Of a DNA stretch of 64,000 bases, positions 11,433 to 23,204 are shown one piece after another. This DNA comes from Drechmeria coniospora. Taxonomy: Eukaryota; Ascomycota; Sordariomycetes; Hypocreales; Ophiocordycipitaceae. Location of the stretch: NCBI RefSeq assembly GCF_001625195.1, contig NC_054390.1:7413222-7477221 (forward strand). Direction: 5' to 3'. Each line of letters begins with the position of its first letter. Within the stretch, counting starts at the first letter, position 1. The notes below the pieces were generated by a model. The model did not search any database, was not told where the DNA came from, and saw nothing but the letters and a program-made list of their open reading frames with translations. The translations under genes and the position numbers were made by a program.

Positions 11433-11745
11433 AGTGTATTTGTTGACTATTAACTGCTTCTTACGAAGAAGGAGGGCTTTATATAACCGTTAGTAGTCTT
11501 AATCTTCCGGGTTACGAAGACTAAGAGCTTTATGTAACTTTTTGGTTGTTGTAGTTTTCTGGTCTTTATCTATTGCTTCTTTTCCGGATAGTAATTTTGC
11601 GCTAGGATATATACCGGGCTTATAACTAATGCAATAGAGGGAAAAAAGGGGGCCGCCCTAACTAGGGCTATAACGAATTAAGGATCGTAAGATAGGTTAG
11701 AATTAATCTATTAGTATTCTTCTTAATAATATTGTTGCTAACTAC

Positions 11746-12147
11746 AAGGTGTCCTCTGGGCCTGCTTAAATAGGCGCAGATATGGATACCGCTACGTAAC
11801 TAACTACCCGGACTTTAACCCCGTTACAGGCCTGTTGACGCGTCGGCGCGACAGAATACTATTAGTTGATGTTAGTATAAGGAGGTATTCGCGGCGAAGT
11901 GTGCATTACGAATCTACACTCCACTAACCGACACGACGAACGCTCACCACCACGTCGGTTCACTATCACGACACCATCGACTCCGTCAAAAGCGGCAGCG
12001 CAAACCTGGTAGCAGCAGCGTTGCAATACATTGAACCAACTGGCGGCACGGAAACTTCGCCCACTATATACTCAAAACCATTCACTTTAAGCGATCGAGG
12101 AAGCTTGGAGCCTGGAAGAACGGCGCGCCCGCGAGCCGCCCTTTACG
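11746..12147. other. Boundary between RIP-damaged transposons and single-copy DNA; CTNNBL1 upstream region
   Basis: Dinucleotide use switches here from TpA-dominated to ordinary GC-rich sequence by about 11,860. The segment should hold the promoter and 5' leader of the gene at 12148. No specific element is recognised. Confidence 0.6.
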
Positions 12148-14043
12148 ATGGCGAGCGTCGACGACATCTTCAAGGTAACGTCGCACCAGACCCAAAATTG
12201 TACGAAACGTCTGTTCCAAGACTGACCTTGCCAAGAGCGCCGGCCTGTCCGGAAAGCGAAAGTTGGAGCCTGCCAAAGACCCCAGTTCGTCGTCACGAGC
12301 CTGCCCCTGCCTTCGGCCGCTGTTGTCCTCGCCTAACGACGGTTCTTGACAGACGAAATCTACAAATCCAGCAAGCGCGCCGCCGACGACTCCCGTCGTC
12401 ACGCTCGGGTACAGAATGGCGACGACGAAGAAGAGGCCGGACCTTCTCCTCCCGCCGATGACGATACCGAAGCCGGCCCTGGGCTGCCGCCACAAGACGA
12501 TGACGACGGCGACAACGGCGACGACGAAGAGGGCCGCTTCTTCGGCGGCGGCATCTCCCAGCAAGAGTCCCGCGTCCTAGACTACGTGGACGGCGCCGCC
12601 GCCGAGGCAGACCGAGTGACGGACAAGATTGACATCGGCTGGCTGCGCAAGACGGCCGCCAACCTCGACAAGCACATCGCCAAGAACGCCGAGTTGCGAG
12701 CCAAGTTCGAGGCCGAACCGCAAAAGTTCATCGGCAGCGAGGCCGACCTCGACGCCGACATCAAGGGCCTCTCCATCCTGTCGGAGCACCCGGCCCTGTA
12801 CCCCGACTTCGTCAAGCTCGGTTGCGCCGCGAGTCTCGTCGGCCTCCTCGCGCACGAAAACACCGACATCGCCATCGACGCCATGGAGATTGTCGGTGAG
12901 CTGACGGACGAGGACGTGTCCGCCGACGACGGCCACTGGAACGCGCTGGCCGATGCCCTCGTCGATGCCGACCTGCTGGGCCTGCTCGTCTCCAATCTCA
13001 GCCGGCTCGACGAGGACGACGAGGCGGACCGGCACGGCGTCTACCACGCGCTCGCCATCATGGAGAGCCTCTGCTCCCGGCCGGCGACGGCGACGCGCAT
13101 CGGCCAGCAGGACGGCCTGCTGCCCTGGCTCCTCCGTCGCATTCAGCGCAAGGAGTCGCCCGTCACCCAGAACAAGCAGTACGCGGCCGAAATAGTCGCC
13201 ATCCTCGCTCAGTCCTCGACCGCCACCCGCCAGGCCATGGCCGACCGGGACGCCGTCGACACCATGCTCCAGCTCGTCGCGCCCTACCGCAACCGAGATC
13301 CGGAGAGCGGCGGCGAGGAGGAGGAGTACATGGAGAACCTGTTCGAGGCCCTGACCTGTCTCGTCGACGAATCCTTCGGAAAGGCCAAGTTCGTCGACGC
13401 CGAGGGCGCCGAGCTGTGCCTCATCATGCTCAAAGAGGGCAAGAGGAGCAAAGCGCCAGCCCTGCGTCTCCTCGACCATGCCGTTGCCAGCCGCGCCGGG
13501 GCGGACACTTGCGTCAAGCTCGTCAACGCCGGTGGCCTCAAGGCCGTCTTCACCCTCTTCGCCAAGACGCAGGACCATCGCCTCCTCGAGCACATCCTCA
13601 GCATACTCGCCTCGCTCCTGCGCCTGCTGCCCGCCCGCACGGCCGAGCGGATACGTACGCTCGCCAAGTTTATCGAAAAGGACTACGCCAAGGTCGCCAA
13701 GCTTGTCAAGCTGCACCGTGACTACAGCGGCCGCGTCGAGCGGGCCGCCGAGAGCTACCGAGTGCCGGCCGACGACCCCGCCGAGGCTGAGGTCGAGCTG
13801 CTGTCGCTGCGACTCGACGCCGGGCTCTGCACCCTGCAGCAGATTGACGTATCTCTCGCCTGGTTGGCGGCCGAGGACGTCGGCGCCAGGCAGAGGATCC
13901 AGCAGCTATTGGCCGAGAGGGACGAGGATCTCACGACCGTGGCGGCCGTCGTGAGGGAGCAGCTGAGCAGCCTCGACACGACGGACGAGGACAACCGGGA
14001 TGTGAGCGAGATGCTGGGCACACTACTGGAATTCCTGCAGTAG
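12148..14043 (+). CDS. Beta-catenin-like protein 1 (CTNNBL1) homolog
   Basis: Nuclear armadillo-like protein; in animals CTNNBL1 associates with the Prp19/CDC5L spliceosomal complex. Proposed exons: 12148-12174, 12236-12284, 12353-14043, giving 588 aa. The first exons encode MASVDDIFK and SAGLSGKRKLEPAKDP; splicing then restores DPNEIYKSSK, the typical N-terminus of the family. Introns of 61 and 68 bp have GT/AG ends and CTGAC/CTAAC branch sites. An acidic, low-complexity stretch (about residues 45-90) precedes the family N-terminal domain (GWLRKTAANLDKHIAKNAEL; KFIGSEADLDADIKGLSIL) and armadillo-type helices to the end. It lies close to the dead copia element and is tail-to-tail with the V-ATPase G gene. 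Family assignment is firm; the fungal function is inferred. Confidence 0.92.
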
Positions 14044-14219
14044 AATAGGGTAGAATATCGCAGAGCGGGCTGTCATGTACTGTACAATAAGCTGTCTTAT
14101 TCCTGCGAGCGAACGGAGCTTGACGAAAGCATCGACGGGCCGGGCCGACGAGGTCCTCTCCTAGCAACGGTCCGCATTCGCATTGGTCGTAGCAGCTCCC
14201 CACCGTCCACCACTGTCGC

Positions 14220-14957
14220 TCACGAGATCTCCGGCGCCGTGGGTGTGACGTCAAAGACGGCGCCGAGCAAGTTCTTGACAACCTGGCCTTGCGACTTCTG
14301 GCCCGCTTCCTTGATGACCTTGATCTGCTTCTCGGCCTCCTTGGAAGCCTCGTCCTCGGCGGCCTTGTTGCCTTGGCTGTGCTGTGTCCCGCGTTTCTCG
14401 TCAGCACGACGCCGCCGATCGTCATGCGTGTGGGGGAAGAAGGCAGGGAGAAGGACAAGATTCACCTCTGCCTCGAACTTCTTGAACTCTTGGTCCTTGG
14501 AAGCTTTGTACTCGGCTATTTCCTTCTTTGCATCATCGCGGGCCTCCTTGACGCGCCTCGTTCGAACTGGATCCCATAATCGATCAGCAAGCCTCCTCGG
14601 CGACGGACGTAGGGGGACTCACACTCTCGGGCTACATGCGCGCGCGGGTCAGCCAGGCTACGGTGAACGAGGAAGATGAAGAAGCCGAAGAACTCGAAGT
14701 GTACGTACCTTTCTGCACGATCTTGGATGCCTCTCGCTCGGCCTGTCACAGGCTCAGTTAGGCAAGTCCTATCGCATTGCTCATCCAGAGCGCCGGAAGG
14801 GATGGGTGGGTGCCGAGGGAAGGGAAAGGTGGCATACGTCGAGGAGGGTCTGGATACCCGCCGATTTCTGTGCCGACTGTGACAGCATCGACAAGTTAGC
14901 TCAGACCTAGATGGAACAGGCGGAGCAGGCGGAGCAGAAGACGGAGCAGCCTACCAT
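14220..14957 (-). CDS. VMA10: V-type ATPase subunit G
   Basis: Peripheral-stalk subunit of the vacuolar proton pump; pairs with subunit E as a stator. Proposed exons from high to low coordinate: 14957-14955 (ATG only), 14876-14838, 14742-14709, 14566-14466, 14381-14220; total 112 aa, the usual size. The protein begins MSAQKSAGIQTLLDAERE, the conserved family start, continues through RTRRVKEARDDAKKEIAEY and a long charged helix, and ends AVFDVTPTAPEIS. The four introns (78, 95, 142, 84 bp) all have GT/AG ends and preserve frame. The start codon is an exon by itself, directly followed by GTAGG, so single-frame ORF callers would miss the N-terminus. Convergent with CTNNBL1. Confidence 0.93.
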
Positions 14958-15893
14958 GCTGAGGCTGAGAAAGCAGTCTCTTTCAGTTGCGGTACAGACA
15001 GGTTGATTGATCGATTCGGTTGCGGGAGAAGGGTGGGACGTCTTGATGTTGGATGGAGAGCACCAGTGCAGCGAACGACGATGACGAGGCTAAGTGGTCA
15101 ATTACCTTAGGTAGTTGTATGGAGTACAGTACGGAGTACTAACCTAGGACTTGCGAATTGTCCAAGTAATTACTGGTATTGATTACGTTGCGCGGAGCAC
15201 AACTACTTGTGGTGCAGTGTGCGGAGTGCAGACAGAGCGGGTACTCCTGGTTGAATGGTACTTGCAAGTACTTACTTACCTACCTTCAGTACAAGTACTT
15301 AAGTACGGAGTACTCCATCCATACGGAGTACTTCGGGAGAACTTGGAAAGGCGAGGCAGTGCACGTTCAGACCGGAGTAGATGTTAGATGTAGTAGTACA
15401 TGGACCCAACTCCCAGCGCGCGACAAATATCTGCCAAATCCGCTCCGTGCATGTACATGTACCCGTATCGAGTACTTGGACTCCATATCCTCCACACATC
15501 CGTCGATGGCATGCCAGTTAAACCACAACCCGGCCAATAGCAGCCCCCAATAGCAGCAAGTAAGTACTGTAGACCGGTTGGAGTGCCTTGGTAGTAATAA
15601 TTAACACAAGTACTAAGTACCCCTTACTTGGTACGAATCCATTTACAACTACAGCACATCGTTCGCTGCTGTGCTGCACTGTGCAAGTGCAAGCAGAAAA
15701 GTTACAAATCGCAAGCTCACCATCACCATCGTCGGCCACAATCGGACTCTTCCTCACATCACATGCTTCCTCCTCCACTTCTGCCGCCCGCAACCCTCGA
15801 CATCAACTTGCGCAACCAACCCGACGAGCAGCAGGCAGTGACGATTACGAAGAGAGAACCACTCCACATACGCAAAAGACCAAAGACGCTGCC
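14958..15893. other. Intergenic region with GTAC-rich words
   Basis: Divergent promoter region between V-ATPase G (minus) and PET117 (plus). From about 15,105 to 15,620 it holds many GTAC-centred words (AGTACGGAGTACT at about 15,129 and 15,302; runs of ACTTACTTACCT). No gene seen; the short ORFs here look like chance. Confidence 0.7.
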
Positions 15894-16430
15894 ATGTCCC
15901 GGGCATCGAAGCTCACGCTCGGCGCAACCTCCCTCTTCGCCGCCTGCACCATTGGCTTCGTCCACTTTCAGCAAAAATATGAGCAAGCGGTGCGTCCTTG
16001 AAACGCCCCTCCCTCCTCCTCTCCGTATCCAATCATCCAACTATGCTGACGCTTCGCCCCGCTCCAGGCCATGCATGAGGGCGTCGTGCGTGACCTCGAG
16101 CGTCAGCGCGTAAAGCAAGAACGCCAGCTCGACTTCGACATGCAGCGCGAGCTCGAACAAGAGTACAAACGACACCAGACCGTCCACAGTTCGATATCGG
16201 AAGCCGACGTCAAAGCGCCGCCCGTGCCCAGTTGAAAGTCGCCAAAGAAAACGAAAGAAAATCGAAGCACGTTCCAACGTGTCGAGTCCAACTGGTTCCA
16301 TAGCACAGCACAGCACGCATGTAATTCCGCCCACGAGGCCCGGGATGTATCATACATTTGCTCTTGTATATTATCCTGCAATGGCTACAATTTGCCCAGC
16401 GGAGCAAGAGCCATCTTGTCGTCACGGTGA
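15894..16430 (+). CDS. PET117: Pet117-like cytochrome c oxidase assembly factor (C-terminal frame uncertain)
   Basis: Small mitochondrial protein that helps assemble cytochrome oxidase and links to heme A synthesis. Exon 1 is 15894-15989, the intron 15990-16067 (78 bp, GT/AG, CTGAC branch), exon 2 starts at 16068. The spliced protein begins MSRASKLTLGATSLFAAC, a hydrophobic N-terminal anchor, then AAMHEGVVRDLERQRVKQER and QLDFDMQRELEQEYKRHQTV, the family core. As read, the frame then stays open to TGA at 16428-16430 (152 aa), longer than the family's roughly 80-110 aa. A +1 frame ends at TGA 16234-16236 after a plausible tail, which would need one fewer G in the GGG at 16199-16201 (87 aa). 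The family call is good; the end is doubtful. Confidence 0.75.
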
Positions 16431-16589
16431 TACGGATGCGTTCGCCATGGGCAATCACCGGCCAGGCCAGCCAACCTCGTCTCATGCGTGCATGCGCCGG
16501 CAACCTGCCCCGTGCCAATACTCTCGCGCCCCCCATCTGCGCAACCGCTCCCGCCACCCTTTTCCACTCGTGCATACCTCGAGCCCTTT
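16431..16589. other. 3' flank shared by PET117 and RPB2
   Basis: Convergent 3' ends; GC-rich with no recognised element. If PET117 really ends at 16236, this flank starts there. Confidence 0.5.
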
Positions 16590-19500
16590 TTATCGGACGG
16601 ACGCTCCAGATCGGTTCGTGAACATCCTCGCCGCAATGTTCATCGCCTGCAGCTCCTGAAACAGCAGCTTCGCGGCGTACGGAATGTGGATCTGCGCAAT
16701 CTTGGTCTTGTTCTTGCAAGGTCTGCATTCGAACGATTGCTTCGAGAGATTCCTAGAGGCAGGCATGTCAGCACATGGGCTCCGTCGTCGCGTCGCCGCC
16801 CACGAAGGGGGTGAGTGGGGGGCGGTGGTAGACGTACGCGATCGGCGTCATGAGTCCGCAAATCTCGCAAATGTGGACTCGGAACGCATCCGACACCTCG
16901 AACAGGCGCTCCTTGAGGAAGGCGGCTGCGCCGTGAGCAATCATACAATCACGCTCCATTTCTCCGAACCGCAGGCCGCCATCGCGCGCGCGACCCTCCA
17001 CCGGCTGCCTCGTCATGATCTGCACCGGCCCTCGGGCGCGCGCGTGAATCTTGTCGTCGACCATGTGCCGCAGCCGCTGGTAGTAGGTCGGGCCGAAGAA
17101 GACCTGCGCGCGCAGCTTGCGACCCGTGTGCCCGTTGTACATGATCTCGAAGCCGCGAGACTGGTAGCCGTGCTTGCGCAGCAGCTCCGAGACCGAGTCG
17201 ACCGTCACGTCGGTGAAGGGCGTCGCATCGCCCTCCATGCCCTCGAGCGTCGAAACTTTGCTGAGGAGACACTCGATCAGATGGGCAATCGTCATTCGCG
17301 ACGGAATCGCGTGAGGGTTGATGATGATGTCGGGCGTGACGCCCTCCCGCGTGAAGGGCATGTCCTCCTGCCGGTACGTCACGCCGATAGTGCCCTTCTG
17401 CCCGTGACGCGAGGCAAACTTGTCGCCGATCTGCGGGATCTTGGTCGTCCGAACGCGCACCTTGACGTACTTGACGTTGTCCTGGTTCACCGTGACGATG
17501 ACCGAGTCGACGATGCCGTTCTCGGTGCTTCGCAGCGGCGTCGAGATGTCGCGACGCTGGTGCACCGTCGTCCTCGTCCCCAAGTCCTGGCTCTCCTGGT
17601 CGATGGGCGCCGTCTTGCCGATGATGATGTCCTCGCCGGAGACGCGGACGCCCGGGGCGACGATGCCGTCCTCGTCCAGCTTGTCGTACGTGCCGTGCTT
17701 CATGCGCAGCGTGCTCTGGTGGAAGGGCTTCTCGAACACCTCGGTGTAGTTCAGGCCCACCTTCTTCTCCTGGTCCGAGTAGGATCGGAAGAAGAGGCTT
17801 CGGAAGAGGCCCCGGTCGATGCTGCTCTGGTTCATGATGACCGAGTCTTCCTGGTTGTAGCCCGAGTAGCAGGAGATGGCGACGATCGCATTCTGGCCGG
17901 CGGGCAGTTCGCGGAACTTGAGGAACTCCATCGACCGCGTCGTCGCCAGAGGCTTTTGGGGGTAGTAGAGGATATTGGACATGGTGTCCATGCGTCTGGA
18001 ATAGTTGGTGAGGAAGAAGCCCATGGCCTGCTTACCCATGGCGGACTGATACGTGTTACGCGGGGACTGCGGCACCTTTGTTAGCGGATACTCGATGAGG
18101 CTCGACGGAGGCAGAGGACCGAGGACGGCATCGTCATCCATCGCGCCGTCCCGCCGCGCACCGACGTACCTGGTTGTGATCGGGGAACGGAATGATGCTC
18201 GCGCAGATACCCAGGATCATGCTGGGGTGGATCTCGCAGTGCGTGTACATGTGCGTCGTCGGGTTGGTCCTCGTCTTGAGCCTCTTGTTGAGGTCGTCGC
18301 CGGGATCGTCGTCGATGGCGATGCCCGCTTTTTGGAGACGGTACAGTTCGAGGTCTTCGGGCGTCATGCAGATCATGGCCGTCTCCTCCTCCTCGGCATC
18401 GAGGTACTCCACCGCTCCGTTCTTGATGAGCCCCTCCCAGCCAAGCTTCGCGCTCGGGTCCTCGGGCGGTTCCGACTGTTCTTTGGCAAGCTTGTTGACG
18501 AGCTCCTTGGTCAAGACGAGCTGTCCCTTCTCCAGCCCCGTCTCGGCATCCGCCTCCTGCTGCACGGTAAAGACGGGCCGCATGACTCGTCCGGCGTCCG
18601 AGAAGATCTTGAACTCTTGATCCCTGATCTCCCGGATGAGGGACACCTCAAACGGCAGGTAGTTCTTCCGCCGGGTATCGAGCACCTGGCTGACCAGGTG
18701 CTTGGGGTCCTGGTGGACACCGACCCAGACTCCGTTGACGAAGATCTTGGTCGCGTGAGGGTACCGCAAGGGCTCGTACTCCTCCACCACCTCCATGCCT
18801 CGGTTTATCATAAACTCGACCAGCGGGTCGGCCGGGGAGCCGACGCTGACGTAGCACATCAGGGACAGGTTCTTGACGAGGCCGCAGGCCTGACCCTCGG
18901 GCGTTTCGGCGGGGCAGACGAGCCCCCAGTGCGTGTTGTGCAGCTGCCGCGGCTTGGCGAGCTTTCCATCGCGGCCGATGGGCGTGTTGGTCCGCCGCAG
19001 ATGCGACAGGGTCGAGGCGAAGGTGTATCGGTTCAGCACCTGGGACACGCCGGCCGTCGAGCTCATAGCCTTCTTCTGGTCGCCCCAGTTTCCCGTCGCC
19101 AGCGAATACTTGAGGCCATTGGAGAGGGTGCCCGGCTTGATGCCGACGGCCAGGTTGAAGTGCCGGTTGCCCTCGACGCATCGCCGGAGGTAGTTGGCGA
19201 GCTCGGTGTTCATGCGACGCATGATGCCGCGGAACAGCTTGGCGAGAAGGGGTCCGGCCAAGTCGAGTCGCTTCTTGCCGAAATGGTCACGGTCGTCGGG
19301 CTCGCGCCGTCCGAGGGCGCACTGCAACAGCTTGTGAACCATGTAGCCGAGAAAGAAGGCCTTGCGCGTCTCGCTGCCCTCGACCTGGGAAATGTGCGGC
19401 AGCGTCTCCTTCTGCAGGATATCCTTGGCCACGCGGACGCGCTTCTCGCGGCCGAGACCGGCCTGGTCTCGGTTGCCGCGCTTGCCGATGAAGTCGAGGG

Positions 19501-20605
19501 CGACCTCCCTGTCCTGGACGCAAAAGGCCTCCTCGATGCAGGGGCGCAGCATTTCCAGCATCTGGCTGTCGTTGCGGTCGTAGCAGATGTGGTTGAGGAT
19601 ATCCTCGTCGGAGACGACGCCGAGGGCGCGGAAGACGATGGCGACGGGAAGATCCGACTTGACAAAGGGAAGGGTGGTGTGGATGGTCTGGCCGAAGCCG
19701 CCGCGGGCCGAGTCACCCTTGCCGTACAGCTTGAGCATGAGGCTCGAGATGAGGCGGGACCCCTTCTCCAGGGCGCTTCGAATCTCGGCCGTGTACGTGT
19801 ACGGGCTCGGCTGAGCCTTCTTGAAGACCTGGACGATGTTGGCGGCCGAGCGTTCCTGGGCGATGAGCACCTTTTCGCTGCCGTTGATGACGAAGTAGCC
19901 TCCCTGGTCGTAGGGGCACTCGTTGACGGTGAAGAGGTTCTCGTCCGACTCGCGGCTGAGGTGGCATATCTTGGACTTGACCATGATGGGAAGCTTGCCG
20001 ACGAAGACCATGTTCTTCCAGCTTCCGGGGTCGTCAGCCTTTTGCTTGCCTTCGTCGTCGTCGTCGTCGTCGCTTTCGTCGTCGTCGCCAGTCTCCTCGC
20101 GCTCCCAGACGAGCTTGGTCGGGGTCACGCCCGTCCTGGCCATCTCGGCATGCTGGGCTTCGTCCATCTCATGCAGGGGTACATCCCTCTCGATGGCCGA
20201 CTTGACCTTTTTCGTGATCTTGATGTACATGGGACTGGCGTACGTCAAGTTTCGGTCGCGACACTCGTAGGGGAGCAGCGAGGTAACGGTGCCATCCGTC
20301 TCGGAAATGGTTGGGCGTGAGACCATAACGGCGCCAAACTTGATTTCGTATCGGCGGAGGGCAATCTTGACGCCCGGCGGCGAGGGCGGATTCGGCTGGT
20401 CGAGGTGAATGGTGGAATACTCGTTGACGAGGTCTTGGACCGTTGTCTGGGTAAACTCGTCAAAGGAGTCGGTCTGCTGCGAGGCCAATCCTTTGGTCTC
20501 GAAGAACGACGAGATGACGGTCCAGCAGTCCTCGGGGGTGATGCCCTCGTCGTCGTCATCCTCGCCGTAGTTTTCGTAGTCGTACTCGTCCTCGTAGTCG
20601 GCCAT
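16590..20605 (-). CDS. RPB2: RNA polymerase II second-largest subunit
   Basis: Catalytic core subunit of RNA polymerase II. Exons: 20605-18170, 18066-16838, 16752-16590; 1,275 aa, normal for fungal Rpb2. Introns of 103 and 85 bp are GT/AG and rejoin [13 protein letters not shown] and MTPIA|NLSKQ. Hallmarks: a variable acidic run of Asp residues near residue 175-190, [18 protein letters not shown], hybrid-binding [31 protein letters not shown], and the C-terminal zinc site CEICGL...CRPC, with its second Cys pair in the last exon. The start [14 protein letters not shown] is the conserved acidic N-terminus. The acidic run is coded by a GTC/GAC microsatellite (20,057-20,090). Divergent from nothing nearby: almost 8 kb of non-coding DNA lies upstream. 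Confidence 0.98.
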
Positions 20606-23177
20606 GGCGACGAAGGTTTCCGCGCGAGGGTGCGGGGAACGGTCGAGCAGTGAGGAGAGGCTGCTACGCTGCAGGAGAGTCTCGGACTCGTTTGGATTTC
20701 AAGGGTCAAGGGACTATTGTCGACGCGACGCGAGGACGGACTGTCTGTCGGTCGGGTCGGGAAAATTGATCGATCGTCCAGGTGGCCTCGAGCTTCAGAA
20801 ATCAGGCAGGTCAGTGCTGGACCTGGCGCCGAGGGCACCGTGATGGCATCGGCGAGGGCAGCCCAGCAGATGAGCAACTGCGGTAGACGGGTGTTACTCA
20901 GGCGGGAGGCCGGCGAGGGGTGGACATGAAGGTTGAGCAGGAAAACGAAGTGATGAGGCAGAAGCAGCGGCGGCGCAGGAAGTTGAATTGCTTGTTCTCT
21001 CACCTGCCTGCACGCGCCTCGGAAAAAGTCTAGTCCCTACATAGTTAGCGTGGCTGCTCACCACAAGCTTAGGTCCCAGCTCATTACATAAGCCAAAGGA
21101 ATGGCTTAAGCTTTTACTTCCAGTACTTGATTAAGTTCACGGGCCGGTTGGAAGACAAAGCATGGATGGCATGTTATAATTTAATCAATAATTAATCCGC
21201 ACGCCAGGACACGAGCATGCTTTCTACAACTACAAGTATTACCCCGTACGAAGTATTAAATCCTACTACCTGCCCTCCGTACATGGCTTGATTATTCGCG
21301 ACCATACGTAACAAGTAGCGAGATAGGGTCAACCAGGACGAATGCCCGGGTCCGGCTCTGCCCGCTGCTATTTTTAACCTTTTGGTTTCCACATCAATCG
21401 TTTCATTCCTGCAGTCATGCCTGGAGCTGTCAGGCACGTGGAATGCAACTTCTACCGTGGTACGGAGCATGGTCAGCAGGCTTCCCAAGAATATCGCGGA
21501 TGGAGTCTCAAGTCCCAGCGAAGTGAAGAGGCAGCAATGCCAACCAACGTAAAGGTTCATGATGCAACGGCAATTCAATGCCCTTTGGAGCGTGGCTTGA
21601 GGCTTGATACGACCGTAATTCGTAGTATCCTTGGTTATCTCCGTGAGCTTGCTCGTTGTGAGGAGCGTACCTGCTCATACTTGAAGCTCAAGGCGGCCAG
21701 CGCCGCTCATTACACAGTACGTGCGGTCATTTGTTGTCGATTCTTCTTTGTATCGTTTACAGAAGGTGACGATAGCTTTAGTATGCATCGTGGACATGCA
21801 ATGCAGTAGATGCACAGTAGTTGTACATGCACGTAATGGATGTACTTGAATGCACCAGTGCCCGTCCATGTGCACAGCTCATGAACTGTAGGTAGCAAGG
21901 CGGATTGCGTCGCCTGCCCCATGGCGAACTTGGGCCGAAGTCGAAACCTGTTGATAATTTACTGCGAATGCTACAAGTACTTGAGTGTGGTATTCGTATA
22001 CTCTACTCCGTACGGAGTACTAGGTTAGTACTTACTTACAGTGCTTACAGTACAGTACAGGTAGGGAGTACGAACCAGCAAATACGCAACAGTACTACAG
22101 TGTACTCCGTAAGCACAGTAGGTTTAAGTACACCTTGATGTACTTAAGTAGGTACCGCGGCATGTACTTGGTACTTCGTAATTGGTTGTAATTCTCCGTA
22201 ATGTACTCCGTACTCCGTACAAGGAGTCCGTACGTACAGTAAGTACGTTTTCTAAGTAGGTACTAGGTACCTAGTATTATTACTTGGTGCGGGCTACATA
22301 CATTACCTGCATCTTCAGTAATCAAGTACGGTAGATGATCCATCAGTAAGTGCCTAGTACGGAGTACAGTACGGAGTACAGTACGGAGTACTGTACACGT
22401 ACTTAAGTTAGTACCTACAGTACAACTACTACGTACTGCTCATATTTATTTGTATTTGTAATACGGAGTACGGAGAACTTCAGTTCTTTTGCATCTACGG
22501 AGTACATGTACACTAGTTGTGCAAGTAGGTACTGTACTTCGTATGCATCATGCCATCAGCCAAGAATTGCACAGGAAAATGAAGCAATGCATTTCCGGCT
22601 TTCTGTCATGTTACGTAACATTTCCACCACTGGGAGACGGCCAATGCAAGTACATGCATGTACTCCGAAAAGTATATGCAAGTACAGTACAGCGCACACC
22701 TACTTACAAAACAAACAGCACAAGTGCATGTACTGTACTTGTCTACTCCGTACAGTGCATGTACAATAGGTTTATTTAAAATACAGAGTACCGGATGGGC
22801 AGTCACCTACCAGCATCCTGGCTGCCCTACTGTCCCTGCAGATGGTATACCATATTATCGTTCTCGCATGCGGTAGACTTGCCTACCCTCTACTGCTGTA
22901 CAGGTACAAGCACGACCACACGTCCCCCGACTTGCAAGTGTGTACCGTACATGTCCCATATACGAGTACATGTACGTATTTGTACCTGAGTATTACTTTG
23001 TTGTAGGTGTACGGAGTACAGTACGCACGTTGAAAGTATGTATTGACGCAACATTAGTAAGTACGGAGTACTCCGCACTGTACGTACATGAAGTGCAGCG
23101 GTAGGTACTTACCACATGGAGACTGCCATGCCTGGACCGTTCGTTACCTGTACATGTATTACTGGTACTGTACATGA

Positions 23178-23204
23178 ACTTGAATATTTACTAAATATTC
23201 AAGT
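23178..23204. repeat. 27-bp perfect inverted repeat
   Basis: Two 13-base arms, ACTTGAATATTTA and its complement, flank a single C. It can form a hairpin; no function is known to me. Confidence 0.8.

Larger units (their letters stand above)
9318..11745 (-). mobile_element. Ty1/copia element, 5' half (LTR/leader, gag, protease), RIP-degraded
   Basis: On the minus strand the part nearest 9318 reads copia protease and pre-integrase. At about 9,800-9,850 a stretch LTLLDNYTSTYIINTRDLL stands where copia proteases have D-S/C-G-A-x-x-H. Further on, LILKNVIFIPGFYTNLIS (about 9,565-9,620) is the hallmark that precedes the GAG-pre-integrase domain. The frame runs to 9318 and resumes at 1896. Gag should lie at about 10,000-10,900 but is too mutated to delimit, and the leader/LTR region has tandem repeats. 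The right boundary is uncertain: the TA-rich RIP signature fades between about 11,740 and 11,860, and I could not fix the LTR end. Confidence 0.85.

Noticed and set aside
12577..13716. 379-aa minus-strand ORF inside the CTNNBL1 gene
   Set aside because: Antisense shadow in GC-rich coding DNA; composition is Val/Leu/Asp/Gly-rich with no domain.
16684..18084. 466-aa plus-strand ORF antisense to RPB2
   Set aside because: It is the antisense shadow of RPB2 exon 2, whose family motifs are unmistakable. The same applies to the 755-aa plus-strand ORF at 18053-20320.
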